64,000 nucleotides of DNA. Origin: Durusdinium trenchii. Lineage: Eukaryota > Sar > Dinophyceae > Suessiales > Symbiodiniaceae. Shown one piece after another: positions 34,556 through 44,794 of the stretch (positions are counted from its first letter, which is position 1; every line of letters starts with the position of its first letter). The stretch lies in NCBI GenBank assembly GCA_963970005.1, contig CAXAMN010021585.1, forward strand, positions 659,193-723,192. Reading direction: 5' to 3'. The notes under the pieces are model-generated. The model did no database searches and had not been told where the DNA came from. It saw only the letters and a list, made by a program, of their open reading frames with translations. The translations under genes were made by a program, and so were the position numbers.

Positions 34556-34943
34556 GCCTCTTGGGGACGCAAATCAGTTTCACTGGGGAAGATGATTGGT
34601 GAGAAGTTCGCATCCAGAGACACCGAAGGAGCTGCAAGCAGAATGCAGCAGGTTGGTTGGTCTTGATTATTGATTTACGAAAAAAGGCAGAAAGGCGCCT
34701 CCTGTCCATTCTACGGCGCCTCCTTGCGTTGAAACTGGATCAGAGTTCCAAGAGGTTCCAAGAATCTACACTCCCTGAAATAATCATGGAAGTGGACGGC
34801 ACCACCTGCAAAAAAAGGAACGGTCCTCCTTTCAGGGCCCTGCCATCATGGCCCTGCCATGCCACGGTTTGCCATGATTTTTGCAGACTTGACTCATGAC
34901 TGGGTCGACCCGGGGCACTGATACCAAGACCATCGCCCCTCAG

Positions 34944-34970
34944 GTCTTTCGCGTGATCCGAGTGGTGAAG
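34944..34970 (+). CDS. Channel S4 voltage sensor, part 2 (27-nt exon)
   Basis: After the acceptor CCATCGCCCCTCAG the exon is again nine codons, VFRVIRVVK, followed by a GC donor (GCTCAC). It continues the one-basic-in-three register of the previous exon and leads in phase into the next. The same length as part 1, and also beginning with Val. Confidence 0.68.
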
Positions 34971-35514
34971 GCTCACCCGAGCAGCGTCTGTGCTGTGAAC
35001 TTAAAGATTCTCGGAAAGAGGGCACGCAACTAGACCGAAGAAAGGGATACAAAAGGCAATCCCACAGAAAACGCACAGAAAAGAATAATGAAGAGCTTCC
35101 ATTTGTTTCGTTGATCTTGGCCTTTCCAAAACCCAATGTTTGGATTGTCTCCCATGGTCTCCCAGTCATCAAACGTTTCTTTACCGCACTTGGATGGCTC
35201 CATGGTCTCCCATGTCGCACACGAAGATCGGACATGTCTCACTTGGAAGATCGGACAGGAAACTGGTGAGTTCCTGAGCGGTTTGTAAGCAAGCTTCGAA
35301 GCCATGTCGACATCCTGAGTAGCCTTGGAAACAAACAGGAAACGTGTTGGTTATACTTTACAGTATTCATGTTCTATCTACTCCGGGATGGAGCAGCAAA
35401 GACCAGAAAGACCCTATGGATCCAAAGAGGGCCACCCAAGATGTCCAAGCAGTATTGCAGTATCTTGAAGATGTCCTGTGGGTCGAACTCACGCAAGTCA
35501 GACCTTCTTCGTAG

Positions 35515-35573
35515 GTCATCAAGTTCATCAAGTCACTGCGACAACTGGTGGAATCGGTGATCCACACCATGAG
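35515..35573 (+). CDS. Channel S4 part 3 and S4-S5 linker
   Basis: After the acceptor GACCTTCTTCGTAG the exon encodes VIKFIKSLRQLVESVIHTM plus two bases, then a GC donor (GCGAAC). K-x-x-K-x-x-R completes S4, and SLRQLVESVIHTM is the typical S4-S5 linker of protist single-domain channels. The leftover AG plus the G opening the exon at 36841 makes Arg and keeps the frame. Confidence 0.72.
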
Positions 35574-36101
35574 GCGAACGCGAGACGGGCACCGGGATTG
35601 GGATTTGAGAGGCGGTTCTTTGATTTTTCTTGTGCCATATACTGAGGATATATGTGGGATTCTCAATGCAACAAGAGGTGACATGCACAACTGCCAAAAC
35701 AACCTACCCTACAATTTGCTTCAGCAGGCCCAGCCTAAGCTACCCTGTGTTGGTTTGTTTATCAATGGTTGTGGGTCATGGCACCGGGCGGATCCTGGGT
35801 TGACCGGTTGACCACCAAAAATGGACAGAATGGACTATTGAGGAGGTCAACCTACACCGGATTGGGGATATGGGTTTGGACACACAGGCCAAATTACATT
35901 GTACGATTTCGTGACAGCACTGACAGCACTGGCAACGCTAACGTTAACTATACTGTATACCAACTCTTCGTGTGCGTTTGTGTCGACACACCAAGGCTGC
36001 GTTCCCAATGTCCTCTACAGTTCCACACTGGTCCTATACTCCATGCCTGGCCCTTGATTTGGGTTACCCGAAGACTAACATAGTGTGACAAATGGTCCTG
36101 A

Positions 36102-36164
36102 AGTGGCCACTCGCAGTGGCCACTTGCCACTTGCCACTCCTGGGGATGACCAGCAGTGGCCACT
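36102..36164. repeat. Three AGTGGCCACT palindromes
   Basis: The 10-bp perfect palindrome AGTGGCCACT occurs at 36102, 36115 and 36155, with CACTTGCCACTTGCCACT between. Confidence 0.8.
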
Positions 36165-36840
36165 CGCCGTTGGCTTGCACAGCATTTCCCCGGACTGTCT
36201 TGGATCAGAATCATCTGAAAATTAAAAGAGAAGAACGCCTCAAGGAGGAGAAGACTCCTGAAGCCGATACCAATCCAGCTCCTGAGAACAAGCCTGGAGA
36301 TGCCCAATTGCCTGGCAACACATTCTTTCTCAGAGGCTTTTGGCCTGGCGTTGTGGTCAATTGTGTCAGTTCTTCCCAGTCAGTAGTACCCAGATCTGAT
36401 TGCCTTGCTGGACTCATGCCCGCGACTCCATCAACAATCATGTGACAGCGTAACAGACGATGGAACCAGGTATCACAGCTGTGGCTGTGGGTCAAAACCT
36501 CAGAACCCTGGGTGGCACACTGCTGGTCACATGAACAGATTCCTCGAACTTGATAGGGCAGGAAGTCAACCCACCAGGATGACAGCACCTCCAAGTTCCA
36601 TGACCCAGAGCCATGCTCCAAGGAGGCACCGTGGAGCTGGCAGTGCCACCTCAGCTGGCACTGGAAACGGTCCGACCCGAAGAACCCTTTTTCTCATCTG
36701 TGTGACAACCCGAAACCCTCGGAGTCCAAGGCGTGTGACTTCGCGAAGTCGGTGACTTCGGGGTTTCGCTTTCAGCTTCGCACCCTCCACACATGCACCC
36801 TGGTCCATCAACCGCGCGCCGTTGTGCGAGCGGTTGCAAG

Positions 36841-36871
36841 GTCATTGGCCTGGTCCATGTTGCTCTTGGTG
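36841..36871 (+). CDS. Channel S5, first part (31-nt exon)
   Basis: Between the acceptor GCGAGCGGTTGCAAG and a GTGGCC donor the exon reads (G)-SLAWSMLLLV. Family members have S-L-x-W-A/S-x-L-L-L at the start of S5. The frame enters from 35573 with two bases and leaves in phase 0 into the exon at 37855. A longer open frame surrounds it (36557-36913) but is not needed for the match. Confidence 0.65.
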
Positions 36872-37854
36872 GTGGCCTTAGGATGCGAGGCTTCCCCGGA
36901 AGGCTTCCCGTGAAACCGCTGTGAAACACGTGCCGTTTCACGTGCCGTGCCGCGCATCGTGATTTTTTGGGGGAGGACGGGTCAATCTGTTTGACCGTGC
37001 TTGGGCGCATGTCGCCAGGGTAATCTGCAAGCGTAGTTGATGAGCTTTCAGCACTACTGAGTCACTACTGCAAGAAAAACAGATAGCACGCAAGGCGTTT
37101 AAACACTGCACGACTGCACGACATTGGTTTGACTCACATGCAGTAGTGTGGGCCACTGCAGCGCAACATGCTTCCGCCCCACCTGCAAGAATTGGGAGTG
37201 GTGACCTTTCGACATTGCTCTCACCTTCACCAACTGGTTCTACCACCCACGGTGGTGGTTTCGGATGGTTTCAGATGGCACAACCCCCCCAAAGGTGGGT
37301 TTTATATGTTTTTTATAGCTCCCCGATCTAAAGGACATCTTGAGGTCTGTGCCATCGAACCTCTGAAACCATTGTATACGGACTCGCTGAGACTTGCCAT
37401 ACAGCTTCTGCGCTACCAGGATTCGGTGCAAGTCCCACAGCGCTTGAGTATGTCCTGACTGCCCATGAACGTTTCCATATACTATGCGTGGAATACCTAT
37501 GGGCAGGCCATGTTCCAAAGCTTGCCTTCATTTGGCCCATGTGAAAGAAATGGGTGTGTATCTTAATAGGAAGATGCCCTGGCCCAATGGGTGTTGGTCC
37601 GCTAGAATCAACATCCTGAAGCTTGGAACCATGCGTTTGTCACTGACACAATCAGAATAACAGCTGCAATGGGACAGAACGATCTGAGCAGGACACAACC
37701 CCTCAGGGACAAAAGACTCAATATTTTTTCAACAACCCCTCACACTCGTCTCGTGTTCACACTACTACTTGAGATCTATTTGAGAGCCAAATCCGATCCC
37801 CCTCCAGGTATTCTCATCAACTAGCTAAGTACTTTCACTTTCTGGCCCACTCAG

Positions 37855-37960
37855 GTGGTGATCATCTATGTGTTTGCCATCATGTTTACCGCCCCTTGGC
37901 GACAAAAAGCGACGGAAAGCGATGGTCATTTCTGGGTGGAAACTCTTGCGGCTGGGAGAT
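37855..37960 (+). CDS. Channel S5, second part, and start of turret
   Basis: A good acceptor (TTTCTGGCCCACTCAG) and a consensus GTGAGT donor bound 106 nt encoding VVIIYVFAIMFTAPWRQK, then ATESDGHFWVETLAAGR. IIYVFAIMFT is the hallmark S5 ending of dinoflagellate and other protist VIC channels; the rest is the extracellular turret before the pore. Leaves one base (T). Confidence 0.78.
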
Positions 37961-38463
37961 GTGAGTCTTAAAGCAGTGGAACAGCCCAGGACGCGTGACT
38001 CTCCATGTAGTCATATGTGTATATATGTATATTGGGTCTGTCCTAGAAACCATTGAAAGTTGGTAAACAAGAACGTCACTATTGTAGAGAAAAGCCTGCA
38101 ACCTAACCATCATCATCTACTGTTACTGGTAATGGGATTGATAGACCCAATATACAATTACATTTGCTTACACGGACCCCGGGCATCAACCAACCCCATG
38201 TTTCATATGCCAGTCCCAGACAGGTCGTGTTGAGGACTTTGTGAAGGAGAATGCTCTAATAACATCTATTGCTTGTGCATTCACTTCCATTACTGGTTGC
38301 GAAAAGTGTGTGGTCCAGTCGAGTGCAGTACTGCATCTCATCTTCGGTTTGGGCTGTTAGAAAAATTGACATAGCACAGAAATCCAATGTGTGTGTTCTC
38401 CCAGTGGGCACCCCCGGGCCTCAACAGCAAGCTCCAGATCGCAGTGGGCACCACCGGGCCTCG

Positions 38464-38890
38464 CCAGATAGCATGTCAGAATAGATGCTAAATAGAATGG
38501 CAGAAGTGATGCTATATAGATTGCCAGATAGAGTGTCACAATGTATGCCAGATAGAATACCATAATATTTTCAAGATAGAATGCCAGAATGTATGCCAGA
38601 TACAAGGTCAGAATACAATAGAATACATGCCAGGAAGCATGTCAGAGTTTATGCCAGGTAGAATGCCAGAGTCTGCCAGAGTATATATGCCAGATAGAAT
38701 GCCCATATTTTTCCTTGATGGCAGAGCAAATGTCGGAATACATGTCAGAGCACATACCACGCGTACCAGGACCAAAGTCGGTCCATATGTCACATCACAC
38801 GCCAGACAGTAAACATGTCAGGACACAGTCATAGATGATGTGTCAGAGCACACACTAGACTTGATGCCAGAACAAAGCTCAGAACATTGT
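38464..38890. repeat. Degenerate repeat, about 21-22 nt, in channel intron
   Basis: AGAATGCCAGAATGTATGCC-type units with TATGCCAGATAGAATG recur many times. A pair of GTGGGCACCACCGGGCCTC blocks precedes it (38404, 38447). Translations such as MPGRMPE and YLAYILA are repeat products. Confidence 0.7.
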
Positions 38891-38965
38891 GTCACCCGCA
38901 TGGCTGCCTTTGTCAAGCTAGTCTGTCAATAGATGTGCCCTGCCTTCTTCCAAATCACCTTTCAG

Positions 38966-39002
38966 TGCAACTGATGGAAGAAGATGTCTTCGCAACTAAA
39001 AC
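38966..39002 (+). CDS. Candidate turret exon of the channel
   Basis: A strong acceptor (CAAATCACCTTTCAG) is followed by (TG)-QLMEEDVFATK and a possible GTGGTT donor. The incoming phase matches the base left by the S5 exon (T+TG). At least one more exon would be needed to reach the pore exon in phase. A longer frame runs on to 39193 (GQDAAAAFKAEHEGHALNAE), so the boundary is uncertain. Confidence 0.32.
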
Positions 39003-39808
39003 GTGGTTGGCATCTGGGATTGGCTTGGGTGGGGCTTGGCCCTTCTCCTGCTTTGGGTGCCTGTGGTCAGGACGCGGCAGCTGCCTTCAAAGCGGAGCAC
39101 GAAGGGCACGCTCTGAACGCTGAACTTACAGCTGCTTGGACTTGCGATGTCGTTCGACCTCGCGAGAGTTCGCTGTCACCGCGGCAGCGGTAGCTGCGGT
39201 AACTGTAGCCGCCGTTGTCTCCCGCGTTGGAGGGGTCCAGGACAATTGTTCTGATGATTTCGGGTGATCAGTCAGGCAATGATGTCGCATGTTTTGGATT
39301 GGAAACATGTGGAGGTCATCTCTAGAGGCCTGGGAAATCGTGTGATCCGACCCCTCGCGGTTCCGAACTCCTCCGGGCGAAGGGTGGAGACATCAGCGCT
39401 TTGGAAGGTTATTGAAACCACCAAACGCGGCCAGCGTGGTTTTTTACGTGTTGTTTTGTTTTTTTCAATGGAACATGAGTAATAGAGGTTTGGTTCATAT
39501 GTTCATATAACATTCTTTGAATGTATTCAACCGAAACAAAGTCCAACATGGTCCAACATCCAGCAATTCCGAAAGGGTACTTAAATAACGAGGATTTCAT
39601 GTCCCGTCACATCCACTCACTGGAACTGTTTGGAACTCCTTAATATTTGGTTGGGTGGTTGGGTACTTTGCCACACTAGAATGGGTGCACTTCCACTAAT
39701 GATGCACCAAATAGGCATTCGACTCGCGGTTTCGTGCCACTCACAGTTTTGTGTGCAATTACGGTATAAACAACGTTCAGACATCCGCGTCGGTCCCTCT
39801 CTCTTGAG

Positions 39809-39863
39809 GCGAATTTTGCCGATCTCCATCTCTCCATGCACACCTTGTTCCGGAGTGTCTCAG
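39809..39863 (+). CDS. Channel pore-helix exon
   Basis: After the acceptor GTCCCTCTCTCTTGAG the exon reads ANFADLHLSMHTLFRSVS plus G and ends at a GC donor (GCACTT). S-M-x-T-L-F-x-S-x-S-G is the pore helix motif that precedes the selectivity filter in this family. Splicing to 40248 makes S-G-G-I-D-W exactly. Confidence 0.82.
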
Positions 39864-40247
39864 GCACTTCGCACCCAAAACCGTTCTGAGAGGCGATCAC
39901 TAGGTCTTTGGAGACAAACCATGTTGGATTGAAGTGAAGTTGAATTTGTCTTAAGGTTCAATGTAACGATGTACATAGGTAAATATTGAGAGATTGCTGG
40001 GGATAGGTTCTTTCAAGTGATTTGTTTGTTTTCAGGTAACCTTTGGAGAGGTCATTGGAGGTAACTGATGGAATTTCAAAGAAAGTCGCCTTTCCATAAA
40101 GAGGTCACTGAAAGAAGTGAGCTGATCGATCTGTTTGTTTGACAGACCGACAGACCTTTAAACAGCCAACTTGTAGAAAGCGGTTGCAGCTGCCCTGGAC
40201 TTGGGGCCATCAGCTGGTCGCGCCAAGCCTTGCCATGAGCGTGCCAG

Positions 40248-40311
40248 GTGGCATTGACTGGGGCACAGTGGCCTTGACCCTCAACGAGGTGCATTGGATT
40301 TGGGTCTATTT
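40248..40311 (+). CDS. Channel selectivity filter and start of S6
   Basis: After the acceptor GAGCGTGCCAG the exon encodes GIDWGTVALTLNEVHWIWVY. With the previous exon this gives the filter S-G-G-I-D-W, where Asp then Trp occupy the place of the acidic-x-Trp filter of related Na/Ca-permeable channels. It ends TATTT before a GC donor (GCTCGA); the two leftover Ts plus G of the next exon encode Leu. Confidence 0.82.
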
Positions 40312-40672
40312 GCTCGAAGCTCAGAACCGCCCAAGAGACCGACCCTGACACTGAAGTGGGTGCAGACTAAGACAATATGAAGACGTCAACAGATGTGGCA
40401 AAGCATGTCAAAACCAAATTGAGGAAGATATGCCCGCATGCAAGTAGGCCATCCTGTTCATTTCTACTTGGGCGCTTGTGGCAATTGGATGTCGTAGATG
40501 TTCGTGGATTTTCGCACAGAGACCACCACCGACCCCGATTTGATCAACACGCACGGAGTGTTTTTCTAGTAGCTAGCATGCTAGTTACTGTTTGTTGGAA
40601 CGCTGGCATGGATTTATCTTTCAGTTCCTCACATGTTGCGTGCAACAAGAAGTCACATTTGATCGTTTTGAG

Positions 40673-40715
40673 GTTCACGATGTATGTGGCATTCTGTACC
40701 TTTGCAGTATTAAAT
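40673..40715 (+). CDS. Channel S6 exon
   Basis: After the acceptor GATCGTTTTGAG come G plus 14 codons, FTMYVAFCTFAVLN, then a GC donor (GCCCGG). With the previous exon it reads WVYL-FTMYVAFCTFAVLN, the typical S6 pattern F-x-x-Y-x-A-F-x-x-F-A-V-L-N with the conserved Asn. Phase 0 at its end. Confidence 0.82.
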
Positions 40716-41916
40716 GCCCGGTGTCTCAGTCACTTCACGCCGCTGTTGGCCGTTGGCTGTTGGCCTAGTGACCCAACCCATGTCTTCCTTGGAATTCTGA
40801 GAAAACTGCAACGGTTAGTCCCTCTATTTCACGTGATAGAACACGTTTCTTCTAGTGGTTGGTGAACGGGGGCATTGCAGCATCATATGCCAGTTGTTGT
40901 TCTGAAAATGGGGGCTCCCCACAATTTGTCGCTTTACCCAGAGGTTGAGTGTGTCACCCTATTTCCACACCCACATTGACAGCAACAATGGAATGTTTAG
41001 GCTCCAAAAGAGGGGTCAGACTGCTTCTATGCATGTAAGATACTCATCCACGTGAACATAATACATCATAATACGAAATATCTATATATACATATATAAA
41101 TATTGTATATTATATTGTGCTCAAATGTTTTTCTGTATGTGGTGTTGCGGTGGCAGTTTTGTTACCTTGCTGGCGCTGTAGAGTCTCAAGCTGCAGAGGG
41201 CAGCAATTGATTGACACCATCCAAGAAAGGCGAACCAATTCGTGTTGACAAGCGTTGTTCAATGACCTAGCCAGTCCTTTAATCTTTTTCTGGGAATGGT
41301 TTTTCCCCGCTAAACAAGAGCGGGTGGAAACTTCGATTAACCTTTATTCTCCAAGGAAACAGCCCGGGAGTCAGATTCTGACATCCCAAACCCCGAAATG
41401 GAAAGGAGTCATTTCTGTGAGAACGCGCTTGGCGCTTCTTAACTTTCTGACGTTCTGACGTGTGATTGTTGGCTCTGCAGAAAACTACGGTTTGTAGGGT
41501 CTTGGATTCGCCTAACATTTGAAAGTTGATTATTGGTGATGCATGTCTTGGAGAATGTGCCAGTAATACGCCCTGGAAGATTAATATGGACCTAAAAGCC
41601 ACTGGTTTGCGGAGGAATTTAGTCTTCCAAAGGTCCCTTTTCAAGTTCCATTTTATCTTCAAGTGTGTATATTAGTGATCGTGTAAACAATGACTTCAGT
41701 GGCGGCAGATGTGCTTTCTTGCACACAACACAATGGATGTTGGCCTTTTTTGTAATCTCAAGTGATCGGATCTCAGTTGTTCAAAGACAGGTTTGGGCCT
41801 CGGGATCCACATACAGCTGGCCCTCCAAAGCCTGTTACGTACGAGTCTCCAACCAGCGCCAACCAGAGGGTGTGCGGAGGAAGGAAGGACATGGGGGGAG
41901 TAGGGGGACGGATATC

Positions 41917-42363
41917 ACACACTTAGGATATTGTGTACTGAACTGAATGCGGTGCCACACGCCAGCCTAAGAAACCCAAATCCTGAAAGGTCCAGGAAAG
42001 TCCTAAAGAACCTGGAGGTCTGTAAGAAGAAGTGAGGCCAAAAGCTCAAGGTCGAAGACGGCGAACGAGTCGAACAGGGTGACGGCGGCTCGTGCACATC
42101 TGCAGGAAGTGAATCAAAGCCCTAAACAAGACCGTGTCGTGAGGTTCTTGGCTTAGCCTCGCGCCATGCAGAAAATTGGAAAAATTGCAGGTACGCAGTT
42201 GGACGTCTCCAACTGTATCACAGGTGACTGATGAGCGTCTTTGTTAGCACCGGTCTCATCAGCCCCTCCGGTGCCTCCAAATATCACTCCGTTCCCCTGC
42301 TGTGACACAAACAAACCTGAAAAATCCAAAAGGATCCCAATGATTCCAAGGGTTACACACACA
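41917..42363. repeat. 447-bp direct repeat, copy 1
   Basis: Matches 43393-43839 at a constant offset of 1,476 bp with only three mismatches noticed (about 99 percent). Lies in the intron between S6 and the S6-tail exon. Both strands have open frames across it but none is supported as coding. Confidence 0.92.
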
Positions 42364-42425
42364 CGCCTCCCCGAAGGGAGGCAAGATTTTAAGCTCCGCG
42401 CCAAAGGTAGGGTGAGATTTCAGTG

Positions 42426-42720
42426 AGGATGGTTGGTGCGGTTGCCAGCTGCACAGTAAAAGGCCCAGGCACCCCTGCACGCGGTTATCCAGTAGGGTGT
42501 AAACCCCGGCGTAGGGAAGGGACAGGAAAGGTGTGTGGAGGCGCAGGAAGAGGAAGAACAAGAAACGGAAAAGAAGTGACCGTTTCTTGTAAACTGGAGG
42601 AAGGATGGTTGGTGCGGTTGCCAGCTGCACACTGAAAGGCCCAGGCACCCCTGCACGCTGTTATCCGGTAGGGTGTAGACCCCGGCGTAAGGAAGGGAAA
42701 GGAAAAGTTGAAGGCCTGTG
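42426..42720. repeat. Tandem pair, 176-bp offset
   Basis: AGGATGGTTGGTGCGGTTGC and GGCCCAGGCACCCCTGCACG occur at 42426 and again at 42602 with about 10 percent divergence, ending in CCCCGGCGTA-type sequence. Confidence 0.85.
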
Positions 42721-42779
42721 TGTGGTAAGGTGTAGGCGGCGAGGCCGTAGGAGAGAGCTGCAAAGCGGCGGGAGGCGCA

Positions 42780-42838
42780 GGGAGAGGGAGGGGGGAGAGA
42801 GAGAGAGAGAGAGAGTGAGAGAGAGAAAGAGAGAGAGC

Positions 42839-42869
<31 letters not shown>

Positions 42870-43090
42870 CGAGAGAGAGGTGCTCCCAGCTACGAGCCCA
42901 GCGTCCAAGGACACACCAAACGAGAAAAGGAAAGAGACGATGGTGTTCCCAGCTACCACTCAAGCGTCCAAGGACACACCCGTCAAGAAAAGGAGAGAGA
43001 GCGAGAGAGAGAGAGAGAGAAAGAGAGGTGCTCCCAGCTACGAAACAAGCGTCCAGGGACACACCAAAGAGGAGCGGGGAGCGGAGAAGG
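42780..43090. repeat. (GA)n runs alternating with GTGCTCCCAGCTACGA units
   Basis: Purine runs at about 42788-42880 and 42990-43027 alternate with three copies of a unit containing CTCCCAGCTACGA and CAAGCGTCCAAGGACACACC (42881, 42950, 43028). All open frames here are low complexity. Confidence 0.85.
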
Positions 43091-43392
43091 AGGAATCAAC
43101 TGAAATACTGAGGCTCCAACAGGTCCCAATGGACCTTAAACTTGCTTTGACCGCTGTGGTCACCTTGTGCCCTGCCGAAATGGCTGGCTGCTTTGATCGC
43201 TGCGGTCACGTAAAGGCATGAGCCAGCTTGGAATTCCAAAGATGAGACAAAAATCATCGTACGTACGGCCTAGGCCACCTTCGCCCGCTCTGGGCATCTA
43301 CATCTCCGGGCAGGGGAGATAACGACGTACACCCGTTCGACGGGTCCACGGGAGGCACTCTGCGGGCTCATCCCGGGTTGGCACAAGGCCAA

Positions 43393-43839
43393 ACACACTT
43401 AGGATATTGTGTACTGAACTGAATGCGGTGCCACACGCCAGCCCAAGAAACCCAAATCCTGAAAGGTCCAGGAAAGTCCTAAAGAACCTGGAGGTCTGTA
43501 AGAAGAAGTGAGGCCAAAAGCTCAAGGTCGAAGACGGCGAACGAGTCGAACAGGGTGACGGCGGCTCGTGCACATCTGCAGGAAGTGAATCAAAGCCCTA
43601 AACAAGACCGTGTCGTGAGGTTCTTGGCTTAGCCTCGCGCCATGCAGAAAATTGGAAAAATTGCAGGTACGCAGTTGGACGTCTCCAACTGTATCACAGG
43701 TGACTGATGAGTGTCTTTGTTAGCACCGGTCTCATCAGCCCCTCCGGTGCCTCCAAATATCACTCCGTTCCCCTGCTGTGACACAAACAAACCTGAAAAA
43801 TCCAAAAGAATCCCAATGATTCCAAGGGTTACACACACA
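43393..43839. repeat. 447-bp direct repeat, copy 2
   Basis: Second copy of 41917-42363. It is followed by (AT)n in place of the unique sequence after copy 1. Confidence 0.92.
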
Positions 43840-43860
43840 TATATATATATATATCCTCTA

Positions 43861-44112
43861 TGTATAGGATGTATTGTTGTTGTTGCTGTTGTTGTTGCGG
43901 TGGTTCTGGTTATGGTTGTGGTCTTGCGGCCAGGTCGAACCCATCTTTGGGCTATGTGGGGCGGTCTTGAGCCCAATTTGGGTCTATGTTGGGCCATCTA
44001 GGGCCTATGTTGGCCCACCTTGGGCCCATGTTAGCCCAGCTAGGACCTATGTTGGGCCATCTTGGGCCCATATTGAGCCTACCTTGGGCCCTTGTTGGCC
44101 TATTTTGAACCC
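43861..44112. repeat. GTT-rich run then 21-nt minisatellite
   Basis: GTTGTTGTTGCTG repeats (43872-43900) lead into 21-nt units such as TATGTTGGGCCATCTAGGGC and CATGTTAGCCCAGCTAGGAC; in translation YVGPSRA, YVGPPWA, HVSPART. Frame-preserving period, intronic position. Confidence 0.75.
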
Positions 44113-44527
44113 ATGTTACATCGACTTCAAGGCTTGCTTTGACGCGTACGTGCACGCGTGGCATGCTTGGTCCCGCCAAGTGGGCTGGGATTGCTTGAGA
44201 GTTCCACCAAGTAAGACCCAAGTCATGGCACGATCGGCTCGGCAGTCGAACTTGCTTCAGAAAGTTTGTAGTCCGCAGCGCATCAGAACGGATGCAGGTC
44301 TGACAGTGAAAAGGAAAGGGGTAGGGTGCAGACTGTGCTCGATCGGATTGTGTTTTTGGTTCCTTGCGATTGCCCCAAGACACCTTCAGTAGATATGCGG
44401 GGATGTTCGGTGTGTCCATGGTGACGTTCGGTTGGTTGTCCCGCTTGCCGACCATGGACACGTCTGATAGACTTGTGCTGTCCGTTCGGGGGCTGTCGCA
44501 AGCTAAGCTGCTACTACAACTTGGCAG

Positions 44528-44551
44528 GTGATGACCGGGATCTTCTGTCAG
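44528..44551 (+). CDS. Channel S6 tail exon (24 nt)
   Basis: After the acceptor ACTACAACTTGGCAG the exon encodes VMTGIFCQ and a GTTGCG donor follows. Joined in phase to the S6 exon it gives FAVLN-VMTGIFCQ, matching the conserved A-V-L-N-V-V/M-T-G-I/V-F-C at the end of S6 in dinoflagellate channels. No EF-hand or other C-terminal domain was found further on. Confidence 0.75.
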
Positions 44552-44794
44552 GTTGCGGTTGCTACTTGGCTTGATGTTTAGCCGGTTTTTGGGTAGTTTT
44601 TACGGAGAGGGCAGTTTTGCGTGGCCTGGGAAGCAGACGGACAATCCTGGCAAAAAAAAACACAACATCTTCTTGAAAGAAAGACTGAAAAGGCTGGGTA
44701 CGCATACTCCTCATGCTTTCTTTTTGGCAAACCATGTGAGCAACGTTTTTTTCAATTGAAAGGAGTCAGGCAGAAGTGGAACTTGTTATCTTTT

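Noticed and set aside
35398-35511. Frame KDPMDPKRATQDVQAVLQYL ending in TAG before the S4-S5 exon
   Set aside because: The TAG is the splice acceptor of the S4-S5 exon, so this is intron sequence.
36092-36913. 274-codon + frame with three stops, considered as a pseudogene
   Set aside because: It lies in channel introns and includes the real 31-nt S5 exon in the same frame; the rest shows how easily chance frames look coding here.
37168-37458. 96-codon ORF with ATG
   Set aside because: Lies inside the intron between the two S5 exons, and the opposite strand is equally open.
42420-43111. Long frames on both strands, Ser/Leu- or Arg/Glu-rich
   Set aside because: Translations of GA/CT runs and the duplicated units.
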